A stretch of 64,000 nt of DNA, taken from positions 167,621-231,620 of IMG/VR virus record IMGVR_UViG_3300034072_000926. One strand, written 5' to 3'. A model generated the notes under the pieces. It was not told the DNA's origin and ran no database searches. It saw only the letters and a list, made by a program, of their open reading frames with translations. The stretch comes from a virus. Of the stretch, positions 46,190 through 53,232 are shown piece by piece (position 1 is the stretch's first letter; every line of letters starts with the position of its first letter). The position numbers and the translations under genes were made by a program.

Positions 46190-46765
46190 TTAGAGAGCTG
46201 TCCTGCGACGCTTCTTGGGCTTCACAGTCACGATGTCAGGGTTCCAACCCGTGAACTGAACCCAAGACTCATGAGGCACTTCGATGGCAATGTTCTGCGC
46301 CTTGGCTACCAACTGGTAGTAGTCAGGACGCTTCGGTGTGCCACAGTTAGGCTTCATGGTCATGAAGTGCGCCTTCTGATGGTTGCACTCACCACAAGCG
46401 GCTACGACGTTCTCCCAGCGGGTCTTACCGCCGTGGAAACGAGGAACAACGTGGTCGATTGTCAGCGGACCCTTGATCTCGCTTTCGTGCTGACCACAGT
46501 ATTGACACTTGTGATCGTCACGGAGCAGGACGTTGGTGCGGCTGAACTTTACCCCACGGTTGACCTTCACGTAGTCACGAAGCAGAAGCACTGCAGGCAC
46601 TTCGATTGTAGTCGAAGGGCTGTGGACTTCCCAATCTTCGTAAGTCGCCATAACTTCGGCGTTCTCGAGGAACATGAGCTTTATGGACTGTTGCCACGGA
46701 AGTGTGCTCAGGGGCACGACGCTCAGTGGCAAACCGTCTGCATTCAAGATTAGCGTGTCAGACAT
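46190..46765 (-). CDS. HNH endonuclease
   Basis: A 191-residue protein with a complete HNH core at about 84-133. It consists of C87-x2-C90 (CQYCG), the D104-H105 pair in LTIDHVVPRFHGG, N119 in WENVVAACGECNHQKAHF, and C124-x2-C127. This is the Zn-knuckle HNH type (PF01844/HNH_5-like) found in restriction enzymes, phage packaging nucleases and homing enzymes. It stands alone with a TTGACT/TATAAG promoter and a 37-base leader. It is not inserted in another gene, so homing activity cannot be inferred. Confidence 0.88.
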   Translation of the reverse strand: MSDTLILNADGLPLSVVPLSTLPWQQSIKLMFLENAEVMATYEDWEVHSPSTTIEVPAVLLLRDYVKVNRGVKFSRTNVLLRDDHKCQYCGQHESEIKGPLTIDHVVPRFHGGKTRWENVVAACGECNHQKAHFMTMKPNCGTPKRPDYYQLVAKAQNIAIEVPHESWVQFTGWNPDIVTVKPKKRRRTAL

Positions 46766-46808
46766 GATTCACCAGATTTCTACGTTGTTTTGTACCCCTA
46801 CAGTTCTA

Positions 46809-46836
46809 CTTATACTGGTAGACAGACAAGAGTCAA
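46809..46836 (-). promoter_or_regulatory. Sigma70-like promoter for the HNH gene
   Basis: Minus strand TTGACT (46836-46831), 16-base spacer, TATAAG (46814-46809). Predicted +1 near 46802, 37 bases before the ATG. Confidence 0.6.
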
Positions 46837-46870
46837 CCTATTAGTAGCCAAGGAGTCGTTTTCCTTTAAG

Positions 46871-48142
46871 TTAATGACTCTTAAAGTTTTTTATGACGAG
46901 ATTGTCACCTTCGAACAAAATATCAGCCGAAGTTAATCGACCTCCTTTGCCGCAACCAGTGTCCATGAAATAGGCTTCTCCGCCGCCAGTTCCCTTTACA
47001 ACCAGTGGCTTAAAGGTGTCCCTGATATCATGGCCGACCATCACTCGTTTACCCTGGGGGATCCTATTCACCCATTCGTAGATGCGTGTAGGGTAACCAT
47101 CTGCCCTCGGCGGTGCCGAATTGTCAACTTCGCCAAAGAGAGCCATAGTCTCAAAGCGACCATTCAATCTTGCACTCCTGATGTCAAACATCTCAGGTTC
47201 TGCTGCACCGTGTGTGAACAAAGTGTCGCCGATAATCCAGTGATGTCTGGAGAATCCGAGAAGTGCCTTGTAGCGATTCTCGAACTTCTTCCTTGCTTCG
47301 CTACTAAGTGCCTCAATGGCCGCAGTGGTGACCTTGTTGCCATCACTGAGACGAAGACGAACATCGTTGAATCGAACCTGTTCGAGCCAGCGCTCAATCT
47401 TACGTTCGTGGTTACCAATGAGACATACGCCGCGACCTCGAGTCACAACGTCATAGACGTGGTCTACACACTCAAGGGAATTTGGTCCATAGTCCACAAC
47501 ATCTCCTAGGAAGACACAGAAGAGATTTCTCTGACTTGCCCACTCGGTTGCATTCTTGAGAGGCTCCAACATGCCATGAACATCGCCGACGACCATCACT
47601 CCTCGGAAGCCACGAAACTCGATGGCCTTTTTGAGGTCATGATTGTCTAGCTTGGGAATGACCTGGAAATCATCCTTCCTTGTGTCAATGACATTGGCGA
47701 TTGAATCGCCCCTGAGAATGTCTCGCTCGTTAGTTCGGAAAATGTGCTCATGCTTTGTGATTGCACCTGATGCACCTGCACGCCAGCTTCTATTGGAATT
47801 AGACAGCTTTATATCGAGATCACGATTGCAGACGACGTAGAAGATAGGAACGCCGACTTTTGTTCCAATATCAGCAAGAGTCAGACGATCCTTTTTGCGG
47901 AGATTGGTTGCATCAACGACCACGCGCTCGCCAAGCTCTAGCTTCAGCTGGGTGCGACGATGAATCTCACGGAATACAGTATCGTTGGCATCAAGACGCT
48001 GGTAGTCGCCTGTCAGCTCATAACGAATGTCTTCGCTGCTCATAACCTCATAGGGAGCGAACTTGAGATTGGACCAATAGGTTTTGCCACCGCCTGCGGG
48101 GCCGACCATAATGACCAGGCTATGGAGTGGAATCTTTTTCAT
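46871..48142 (-). CDS. pnkp: Polynucleotide kinase-phosphatase (bacterial Pnkp type, no ligase domain)
   Basis: A 423-residue two-domain RNA/DNA end-healing enzyme. Residues 1-160 are a P-loop kinase (GPAGGGKT at 14-21) that phosphorylates 5'-OH ends. Residues about 175-415 are a calcineurin-like phosphoesterase (VVGDVHGML, FLGDVVDYG, LIGNHERKIE, MVGHDIRD) that removes 3' phosphates. T4 Pnk pairs its kinase with an unrelated HAD phosphatase, so this is the bacterial Pnkp architecture without its C-terminal ligase. The RNA ligase 1 at 59646 could supply sealing. Together they could repair tRNAs cut by host anticodon nucleases. There is no Shine-Dalgarno; a TTGACA promoter puts +1 within one base of the ATG. 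Confidence 0.88.
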   Translation of the reverse strand: MKKIPLHSLVIMVGPAGGGKTYWSNLKFAPYEVMSSEDIRYELTGDYQRLDANDTVFREIHRRTQLKLELGERVVVDATNLRKKDRLTLADIGTKVGVPIFYVVCNRDLDIKLSNSNRSWRAGASGAITKHEHIFRTNERDILRGDSIANVIDTRKDDFQVIPKLDNHDLKKAIEFRGFRGVMVVGDVHGMLEPLKNATEWASQRNLFCVFLGDVVDYGPNSLECVDHVYDVVTRGRGVCLIGNHERKIERWLEQVRFNDVRLRLSDGNKVTTAAIEALSSEARKKFENRYKALLGFSRHHWIIGDTLFTHGAAEPEMFDIRSARLNGRFETMALFGEVDNSAPPRADGYPTRIYEWVNRIPQGKRVMVGHDIRDTFKPLVVKGTGGGEAYFMDTGCGKGGRLTSADILFEGDNLVIKNFKSH

Positions 48143-48147
48143 AACTC

Positions 48148-48177
48148 AGTTTACTTGGTATTTGACTCGGGTGTCAA
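48148..48177 (-). promoter_or_regulatory. Sigma70-like promoter for pnkp, predicted leaderless
   Basis: Minus strand TTGACA (48177-48172) with an 18-base spacer to TAAACT (48153-48148), or 17 to GTAAAC. Either choice sets +1 at 48141-48142, the start codon. Confidence 0.45.
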
Positions 48178-48212
48178 TTTTGTTGCATAATAGGTTAACA
48201 TTGAGGATCCTT

Positions 48213-48662
48213 ATGCGCCGCGCACTTCTTATGACAGGTATTGCTGCAGGAACGGCAATTCTATTTACTGTTGGACTTCTGACGTCTCCTAACAAAGACG
48301 AGAAACTCAAACAACATATGGACAAAGTCCGAGCGATCGCGTTGTGCCAAAAGGGCTACGAGATCGCGAGTTCCTTCCCGTCCTATGCGAGTCGAAATGT
48401 TCAGGACGTTGATCTCAAAATTGCCCTTGTGAATAGGGCTGATTCCCTAGAAGCAAAGAGCAAGGAACTTGAACTGCTCCTCACTGAGGACTTTAAGCAA
48501 GAAGCCAAAGACCTTGGCCTGGATAGTATTACCTATGATGCACAATTGGCTAGCATCATAAGTGAGGCAGAAGTTCAGGCTGTCATGGCTTTCCAGCAGA
48601 CTGAGGAACCCCTAGAGGTCCTCAGCCAGCTGGATGAAGTTTGCCAATCCATTACCGAATAA
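48213..48662 (+). CDS. Membrane-anchored or secreted helical protein
   Basis: A 149-residue protein and the only confident plus-strand gene right of 41 kb. It starts at ATG 48213 (TTGAGGATCC upstream). It has an N-terminal hydrophobic segment (LLMTGIAAGTAILFTVGLLT, about 5-25) after two Arg residues, which is a signal anchor. The rest is periplasmic-type helix and coiled coil, rich in Glu and Leu. Size and layout would suit an inner-membrane spanin-like protein or an envelope modifier, but there is no matching outer partner beside it. It converges with the next minus gene, overlapping by 11 bases. Confidence 0.65.
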   Translation: MRRALLMTGIAAGTAILFTVGLLTSPNKDEKLKQHMDKVRAIALCQKGYEIASSFPSYASRNVQDVDLKIALVNRADSLEAKSKELELLLTEDFKQEAKDLGLDSITYDAQLASIISEAEVQAVMAFQQTEEPLEVLSQLDEVCQSITE

Positions 48663-49230
48663 CCGCGTTACCCTCAGCATCAATGCTCAGGGTGCCACGC
48701 TTGACCCGCAGAGAACCCTTGGTCGCCGGATGATCAGGGGTTTCTCGCGTTGAGAAGCCAGTCTGACAATCCATGTGGTTGACATAATAGGTTTTACCCT
48801 TAGCCTTCACAACCCACATCGGCACGAAGTCGTATTCGATGGATTTCTTATTAAAGTGGAAGTCGATGTTCTTGGATTCGACCTCGAGGGGATATTCCTT
48901 CTTCTGCTCCTCAATACCCTTACGCATGTTCCTAATGTTCTGCCAGTGAATCTTAGCTTCCTCGAGAACAGTGAGCAGCTTGCGGGCAGTGACACGCTTG
49001 TAATGGTGCTCGCTCTGACGACGGGCTAGAGCCGTTGCAATCTCGTCATAGATTTCATCACGACCATCTTCATCCCAGGCAGATTCCAGTCGACGAGACA
49101 AGTCCTTGATCTTTTTGCGGTTATGCCGAATGTCCAGGCTGGCGTAAGCATAGAGCTTACGCCATTCCGAACGCCACGCCATATAGCCCTGATAGTCCTT
49201 GAAATTGGGCTTCATACCATGAACGCTCAT
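48652..49230 (-). CDS. Unknown 192-residue protein, N-terminal domain shared with its neighbour
   Basis: ATG 49230 (MSVHGMKPN) is preceded by AGGAGGT. Residues 10-95 (YQGYMAWRSEWRKLYAYASL, then a Arg/Lys-rich helix and LLTVLEEAK) resemble the whole of the following small protein at 49241-49495. The C-terminal 90 residues are beta-rich (YDFVPMWVVKAKGKTYYVNH, SLRVKRGTLSIDAEGN). Not recognised as a known family. It may bind nucleic acid, given its high positive charge in the helical domain. Confidence 0.65.
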   Translation of the reverse strand: MSVHGMKPNFKDYQGYMAWRSEWRKLYAYASLDIRHNRKKIKDLSRRLESAWDEDGRDEIYDEIATALARRQSEHHYKRVTARKLLTVLEEAKIHWQNIRNMRKGIEEQKKEYPLEVESKNIDFHFNKKSIEYDFVPMWVVKAKGKTYYVNHMDCQTGFSTRETPDHPATKGSLRVKRGTLSIDAEGNAVIR

Positions 49231-49240
49231 CTGGACCTCC

Positions 49241-49495
49241 TTAGGCTTCAACGGCAGCAGCGAGCTGCTCGTTCTTGAAGGTCTTGGCTGCTTCCAGTTC
49301 CAACATGAGGTTGTTGGCCTTGCGACGCAGCAGATGCAGGCTATACTGCTCGCTCGAAACGTCCTTGCCCTTCATGGAAGCCATAACCTTCTTGAGGTCA
49401 CGGATCTCCTGCGAGATCTGTGCATACTTGAAGCGCCATGCTGCACGGTAGACCAGGTAGGTTTCACGCGAATTGAAATCGAAAGTATAAGTCAT
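49241..49495 (-). CDS. Small helical protein related to the next gene
   Basis: An 84-residue helical protein. RETYLVYRAAWRFKYAQISQ, a central Lys-rich turn, and LLRRKANNLMLELEAAKTFK align with the N-terminal half of the protein encoded at 48652-49230, pointing to a duplication. The ATG at 49495 overlaps the stop of the upstream gene (TAATG). Function unknown. Confidence 0.6.
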   Translation of the reverse strand: MTYTFDFNSRETYLVYRAAWRFKYAQISQEIRDLKKVMASMKGKDVSSEQYSLHLLRRKANNLMLELEAAKTFKNEQLAAAVEA

Positions 49496-49797
49496 TAGAT
49501 TGCTCCTCCAAAAGTCAGTTTGAAAAGTAGGGCGGTGTCGTGGTTCTCGAAATACCATTTGTCACCACCGCCGTTGTGCCAAAAGCTACCATTGTGTTCA
49601 TTACACCAGGGCATCATCTCAGAGGTTTTCTCTTTGACAGTTACCGTGGTGCATTCAGGCCAAGCTTCACGAAGCCTCTTGCTCCAATGCTTGTCTCGGG
49701 TTGAGACTCCTACTGGTTGGCAAAACTTCATACCGCATTCACGCCATGCCTTGATGTAGGCTTGGGTTGCGATAGTTTGAGCTGTTTTGAAATCCAT
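49495..49797 (-). CDS. FKL-family small protein
   Basis: A 100-residue protein ending GGGDKWYFENHDTALLFKLTFGGAI (quoted only in part here as WYFENHDTALLFKLTFGG), the full family motif. The N-terminal half is a helix plus a Cys-containing region. It lies 3 bases after the Pth2 stop and overlaps the following small gene. Same family as the array at 8.6-10.1 kb and single copies at 50-51, 57-62 kb. Confidence 0.6.
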   Translation of the reverse strand: MDFKTAQTIATQAYIKAWRECGMKFCQPVGVSTRDKHWSKRLREAWPECTTVTVKEKTSEMMPWCNEHNGSFWHNGGGDKWYFENHDTALLFKLTFGGAI

Positions 49798-49800
49798 CGG

Positions 49801-50259
49801 TCACTCCACTGCGCTGAAACGCTTGGTGATCGCATGTGCCTGTTCGCGGGTGCAAGGGCCAATACCCAGGGCAGTCACGATGGGCGAACCATCGAACTCG
49901 GTGCCGGGGATAATGTGGTTCTTGTCCACGATGAGGGAAGTGATCAGACCAGCAGCCTGGGCCTCTTCGTAAGCGCGCTGGATAGCGGCTTCGTTCTTGG
50001 CCTTGAGGATGACTTGGGTGCCGATGAAGTCCGGGCCCTGGTAAACACGCAGGAGTTCCGGTTCGCGCCGACTAGCGAGAAGCACACAATTCTTGGCCGC
50101 ATGACAAGCCTGGCTTGCCAGCTTACCGGGCTTCATAGCCAGGTCGCCTCGAATGATGCTATAGATGCGAAGCTTTTCAGAGGCAGCTTCGAAGGCCTCG
50201 TCGTCATTATCCGCTTCGTAGCGAGCAATGGCTTCCTACAAGAACGAGTTCGTCAGCAT
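49801..50259 (-). CDS. pth2: Peptidyl-tRNA hydrolase 2, with in-frame amber codon at position 8
   Basis: The Pth2 fold is clear: YSIIRGDLAMKPGKLASQAC followed by HAA, then DFIGTQVILKAKN, GLITSLIVD and GSPIVTALGIGP. Pth2 frees tRNA from peptidyl-tRNA lost by ribosomes. The only good start, ATG 50259 behind AAGGA, reads MLTNSFL, then TAG (50238-50236), then EAIARYEADNDDEAFEAASE and on in frame into the enzyme. Reading TAG as an amino acid gives 152 residues. Starting at the next ATG (50136) would remove the conserved beta strand and half of the K-x-x-A-Q-x-x-H-A region lead-in. A less likely alternative is an ATT start right after the TAG with AGGA four bases upstream. An amber-reading tRNA is encoded at 54590-54662. 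It has its own promoter at 50300-50327. Confidence 0.8.
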
Positions 50260-50299
50260 TTGCAGTCCTTTCTATTTGCGTCCAACATCGGACGTCCTC

Positions 50300-50327
50300 A
50301 ACATAAGACACTTTTAGGATGTGTCAA
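50300..50327 (-). promoter_or_regulatory. Sigma70-like promoter for pth2
   Basis: Minus strand TTGACA (50327-50322), 16-base spacer, TATGTT (50305-50300). Predicted +1 near 50293 gives a 34-base leader containing AAGGA before ATG 50259, supporting that ATG as the real start upstream of the amber codon. Confidence 0.6.
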
Positions 50328-50341
50328 CACTTAAATTGAAA

Positions 50342-50674
50342 TTATTTTGCCTCGGTTTCTTTCAAGGCTTCAATCTCTTCCCTGGTGTAATATTTCGTCG
50401 TATCAGGGCTAGTACAACCATGTGGACTATGGTATTTCATTTTCCACATCAATGCACCTTTCTCAGTTGGAAAGATAACCTCCAATGCAGGACCTTCCCA
50501 ACGTCCGCCCCAAGCCTCAATATCAGCAAGGACTTCTGGCTTTAGATCAGGTGTAAACTTATCAGCCCAGTGACCTATAATCAAACCTTCTTTCCAGAGG
50601 TTGATCGTGCCATACCCGAAATGATGTTCCGTTGGTTCATCATCGTTTATGCCATTCCAGGTATAATAGGTCAT
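50342..50674 (-). CDS. FKL-family small protein
   Basis: A 110-residue protein whose ATG overlaps the stop of the previous gene (ATGA). The motif appears as ALEVIFPTEKGALMWKMKY, with Trp and Met substituted for Phe and Leu, and is unusually followed by about 28 further residues including a helical tail. A Trp/Gly-rich N-terminus (MTYYTWNGINDD) precedes it. Function unknown. Confidence 0.55.
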   Translation of the reverse strand: MTYYTWNGINDDEPTEHHFGYGTINLWKEGLIIGHWADKFTPDLKPEVLADIEAWGGRWEGPALEVIFPTEKGALMWKMKYHSPHGCTSPDTTKYYTREEIEALKETEAK

Positions 50675-51003
50675 CGCCACCTCAGCTTAAACATCATCGC
50701 ATCGCGCGAATGGCTAAACACCACACCGACACTATACGAGCAACCTGTCTCCCAGCCAACTTTCTTCCACTCGCCATGCTTGACATTTTCCTTACACCAT
50801 TCCTCAACAGGAATGAATGTGGACCAGGAAAAGCCTAGCATCTTGACCAGATACCAGTTCGGGAACTTCTTATGGATTGATTCGACGAAATCTCCGTCTT
50901 CCCATTCGTCTTCTTCGAATAGGTTTGAGGTCTCCACGTCTTCGGAAATTTGGCCATCGTGGTAACCGAGATCGTCCCACAGCCAGGTAACATCATTATT
51001 CAT
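50671..51003 (-). CDS. FKL-family small protein
   Basis: A 110-residue acidic protein ending VVFSHSRDAMMFKLRWR. The first half (DLGYHDGQISEDVETSNLFE) is very acidic. ATG 51003 has TGGAGGA. A TTGACT/TATAAG promoter starts about 83 bases upstream, so the leader is long for this genome. Couples to the next FKL gene. Confidence 0.6.
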   Translation of the reverse strand: MNNDVTWLWDDLGYHDGQISEDVETSNLFEEDEWEDGDFVESIHKKFPNWYLVKMLGFSWSTFIPVEEWCKENVKHGEWKKVGWETGCSYSVGVVFSHSRDAMMFKLRWR

Positions 51004-51092
51004 TATATCCTCCAGTCAGTAATGTTGTTGAAACATTCTGTGGAGGAGGGCCTCGTTGGACCTAGTGATGCTTATTCGTGTTCATGTAACTA

Positions 51093-51121
51093 CTTATAAG
51101 ACACTAGGTCCGCAGAGTCAA
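51093..51121 (-). promoter_or_regulatory. Sigma70-like promoter for two FKL genes
   Basis: Minus strand TTGACT (51121-51116), 17-base spacer, TATAAG (51098-51093). +1 near 51086. Confidence 0.6.
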
Positions 51122-51123
51122 AA

Positions 51124-51567
51124 TTAAATCAGTTCCTGATCGGCCGCAGCATTCAGAATACCGCGATAGACCCGCATGTTGGGACGATACGGTCCACTGG
51201 CGCTGAAATAGCGCATATCGTCCCCGTTGAAGATCTTGTCCAACGCAGCAGCGACCGCAGCACTCCTGCACTGTCCCATGAGACAATGAACGTATAAGAC
51301 GCTCACATCCTTCTCTACCATTTCGTGATAGAAATCCAGGACTTGCTTGGCATGATCATCATCGAACAGGATACGGGTTTCCTCTTCGGGTTCCCCGTTC
51401 TTATACTGATCAATGTCGTGGAACTGTAGGTTCAGCCTACCCATGAGGTATTCATTCTCATGGATAGTGGGAAACTCGCCCTTCTCACAGATGCTGACTA
51501 CTGCCCAAGGCTTCTCGGGCGGATTGGCAACTTCCATGATGGCTCGGCTATATACTACAAACTTCAT
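51124..51567 (-). CDS. Tyrosine/dual-specificity phosphatase-like protein
   Basis: A 147-residue protein with the Cys-phosphatase loop HC95-x5-R101-S (VHCLMGQCRSAA) after a strand, and a plausible general-acid Asp in FHDIDQYKNGEPEEE (about 49-63). This is the compact dual-specificity phosphatase layout. It could dephosphorylate host proteins or small phosphorylated molecules. It has no Shine-Dalgarno, and a TTGACA/TAAAAC promoter inside the preceding gene sets +1 exactly on its ATG. It overlaps the upstream stop by 4 bases. Confidence 0.78.
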   Translation of the reverse strand: MKFVVYSRAIMEVANPPEKPWAVVSICEKGEFPTIHENEYLMGRLNLQFHDIDQYKNGEPEEETRILFDDDHAKQVLDFYHEMVEKDVSVLYVHCLMGQCRSAAVAAALDKIFNGDDMRYFSASGPYRPNMRVYRGILNAAADQELI

Positions 51568-51917
51568 GCACCAGTTTTATTCTGTTCTGGAGCACCTGTC
51601 AACTTCTTAAAAGCTTCGACTTCCCTGTCGAGAATTTCGAGAGCAATAGGAATATCTGCGCCTGCAACTCGAATGTCGAAAAAGCCCCAATGACATTCAT
51701 CGTCGCCGTCCGAATCGTAGCACTGATATTCAGTGCCGGTCTTCTCGTCGAGGAAATGGTTATCCAGAGAATACCAGAGATCTTCATCAATAGCACCGAC
51801 TGGAATTTTGATGCGACATGTGAGCTCGATGATAGGTTTCTCGGCATCATGCACGAAAATCCAATCGGTCGGGACAACCAGCTTAGAATCCCGAACCAAG
51901 ATCGCAAAGATGCTCAT
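51564..51917 (-). CDS. Unknown 117-residue protein
   Basis: A beta-rich soluble protein (MSIFAILVRDSKLVVPTDWI, HWGFFDIRVAGADIPIALEI) with Cys and Asp clusters in the middle (CYDSDGDDECHWG). The ATG overlaps the stop of the aminoacyl-tRNA synthetase-like gene (ATGA), so it may be a partner of that enzyme, but no family is recognised. Confidence 0.6.
   Translation of the reverse strand: MSIFAILVRDSKLVVPTDWIFVHDAEKPIIELTCRIKIPVGAIDEDLWYSLDNHFLDEKTGTEYQCYDSDGDDECHWGFFDIRVAGADIPIALEILDREVEAFKKLTGAPEQNKTGA
51574..51602 (-). promoter_or_regulatory. Sigma70-like promoter for the phosphatase gene, predicted leaderless
   Basis: Minus strand TTGACA (51602-51597), 17-base spacer, TAAAAC (51579-51574), within the end of the upstream coding sequence. 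+1 falls at 51567, the A of the ATG. Confidence 0.5.
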
Positions 51918-52714
51918 TCGTCACTGCCATTTGCGTGACGAGTGACATGCAGAGCGTTATCGGCCTGATACTTCTCGACCTGCTGCCAATTGTAGATGCA
52001 GCGATCCAGACCGATGGCAATCTCGAGCACAAGTGCGTCCTTCTCAACAAGACCTTTCTTGCTCTGGAACTTCAGCTTCTCAGGGAAATCAGTTCGCAGG
52101 CTGATGCTGCAAACTTCCATCCACTTGTCACCGTTCCAGACTTCAACGTCCATCGTCTTCAGCGAATAGGCCGGCAGACGATCCGACTCAACAAGACGGG
52201 TCGGTAAATGAACCATAGAGGCGATCATCTTCCGAACGGGTTCGAGGATCGCAGCATGATAGTCGTTCGCTGTGTCTGCACTGTAGATGCACTGGAACTC
52301 TTGCTGGTAGAACTCCTTAAGGCGCATGTGCTTGGTCGGCTGCACGATTTCCCGACGGAAGCTCTTACCCGCCTGCCAAACCACAAAGGGCGGGGAAACG
52401 CCAAGATGGTTGTTGAGCAGGTATTGCGCGTAGGCATAGCTACCGGGAGTGGTTTCGGGTCGCAGCGTCAACGGCGCTTCGCCGGACATGGCCGGGACCT
52501 GCTGATCCCATACATCCTCAGATGTGTAGTTGACATTGAGTAGATCACGCGGAGTGAGTAACGGGGCCTCGACGAAATGGAACTTCCACTGCGGGTTCAA
52601 GGCCAGCAATGCGTTTTGAATGGTCCGAGCAAAATAGTCCCGGAAGGTTTCGCGAAGGCGGATCTCTTCCTCATTCCAGAAGACCAGACCATTGATGTTA
52701 TAGGGATTCTGCAT
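51914..52714 (-). CDS. Class II aminoacyl-tRNA synthetase catalytic domain, GlyRS-like, no anticodon domain
   Basis: A 266-residue protein consisting of one class II catalytic core. Motif 2 is FRREIVQPTKHMRLKEF (119-135), matching the archaeal-type glycyl-tRNA synthetase FRNEIsPR...RxREF. LRPETTPGSYAYAQYLL (84-100) matches the GlyRS LRPETAQG segment. Motif 3 is EIAIGLDR (231-238). Full GlyRS has 450-600 residues with a C-terminal anticodon-binding domain, which is absent here. It could charge a tRNA without reading its anticodon, aminoacylate something else, or make an aminoacyl-adenylate. ATG 52714 follows an AAGG. It is 4 kb from cysS and 2 kb from the amber tRNA. Confidence 0.8.
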   Translation of the reverse strand: MQNPYNINGLVFWNEEEIRLRETFRDYFARTIQNALLALNPQWKFHFVEAPLLTPRDLLNVNYTSEDVWDQQVPAMSGEAPLTLRPETTPGSYAYAQYLLNNHLGVSPPFVVWQAGKSFRREIVQPTKHMRLKEFYQQEFQCIYSADTANDYHAAILEPVRKMIASMVHLPTRLVESDRLPAYSLKTMDVEVWNGDKWMEVCSISLRTDFPEKLKFQSKKGLVEKDALVLEIAIGLDRCIYNWQQVEKYQADNALHVTRHANGSDE

Positions 52715-52722
52715 AATGGGCC

Positions 52723-53232
52723 TTACTGGTTGAGAATGAAGATGAAGGAAACAACTGCCATCATAACACCGCCCCAGAAGAATGGGCTCTTCAGCAGCGC
52801 GGGCTTGATATCTGGGATAGCGATGGGTTCTGGTTCCGGCCTCGGTTCCCGAACATTTCTGAGCCCGAGGAAGGCTTGCCATTCCCATTCCGAAGAAGGC
52901 CGGTCATTGTTGTTCGTACTAGCCGCACCAGCATAGCCGATATACAGGCCTTCGCTGGCCGCCCATGTCCTCAGCTCTTCCCATACGGGCTGATATGCAG
53001 ATTTCTCATCTTCCATATCCCATCGAGAACCATAGCAGGGCATTTCGAAGAGATGCCGGATAGCCTTTGGGGCAGTCACTGGCGCATATTCACTGCCGTG
53101 CTTTACTGCCTCTTGTAGGGCTTCGAGCAAGGTGGACTTTACGAAGAACCGAAGGAGGTCTGCATTCTCCTTCAGTTCATTATGGATGGCTTCGCGCTTG
53201 GTCTTGCGAAGATCATCTGCGAGCGTTGCCAT
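52723..53232 (-). CDS. Tail-anchored membrane protein of unknown function
   Basis: A 169-residue protein with a soluble N-terminal helical domain (residues 1-55), a Trp-rich region (SSEWEWQAFLGLR), a Pro/Glu linker (EPRPEPEPIAIPDIKP) and one C-terminal membrane segment (FFWGGVMMAVVSFIFIL, about 150-167). It starts with TAATG overlap on the antiporter stop, so it probably works with that transporter at the inner membrane. Not recognised as a family. Confidence 0.65.
   Translation of the reverse strand: MATLADDLRKTKREAIHNELKENADLLRFFVKSTLLEALQEAVKHGSEYAPVTAPKAIRHLFEMPCYGSRWDMEDEKSAYQPVWEELRTWAASEGLYIGYAGAASTNNNDRPSSEWEWQAFLGLRNVREPRPEPEPIAIPDIKPALLKSPFFWGGVMMAVVSFIFILNQ

Noticed and set aside
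46190-46765. HNH gene as a homing endonuclease or intron
   Set aside because: It has its own promoter and intact flanking genes; no split gene or intron boundary is visible.
49801-50136. Pth2 as a normal 111-residue gene starting at ATG 50136
   Set aside because: It would delete the conserved N-terminal strand (YSIIRGDLA) that is encoded in frame upstream, and no Shine-Dalgarno precedes 50136.
49717-50334. 205-codon plus-strand frame opposite Pth2 and the FKL gene
   Set aside because: Antisense shadow; the minus strand carries conserved Pth2 and FKL motifs and the promoter.
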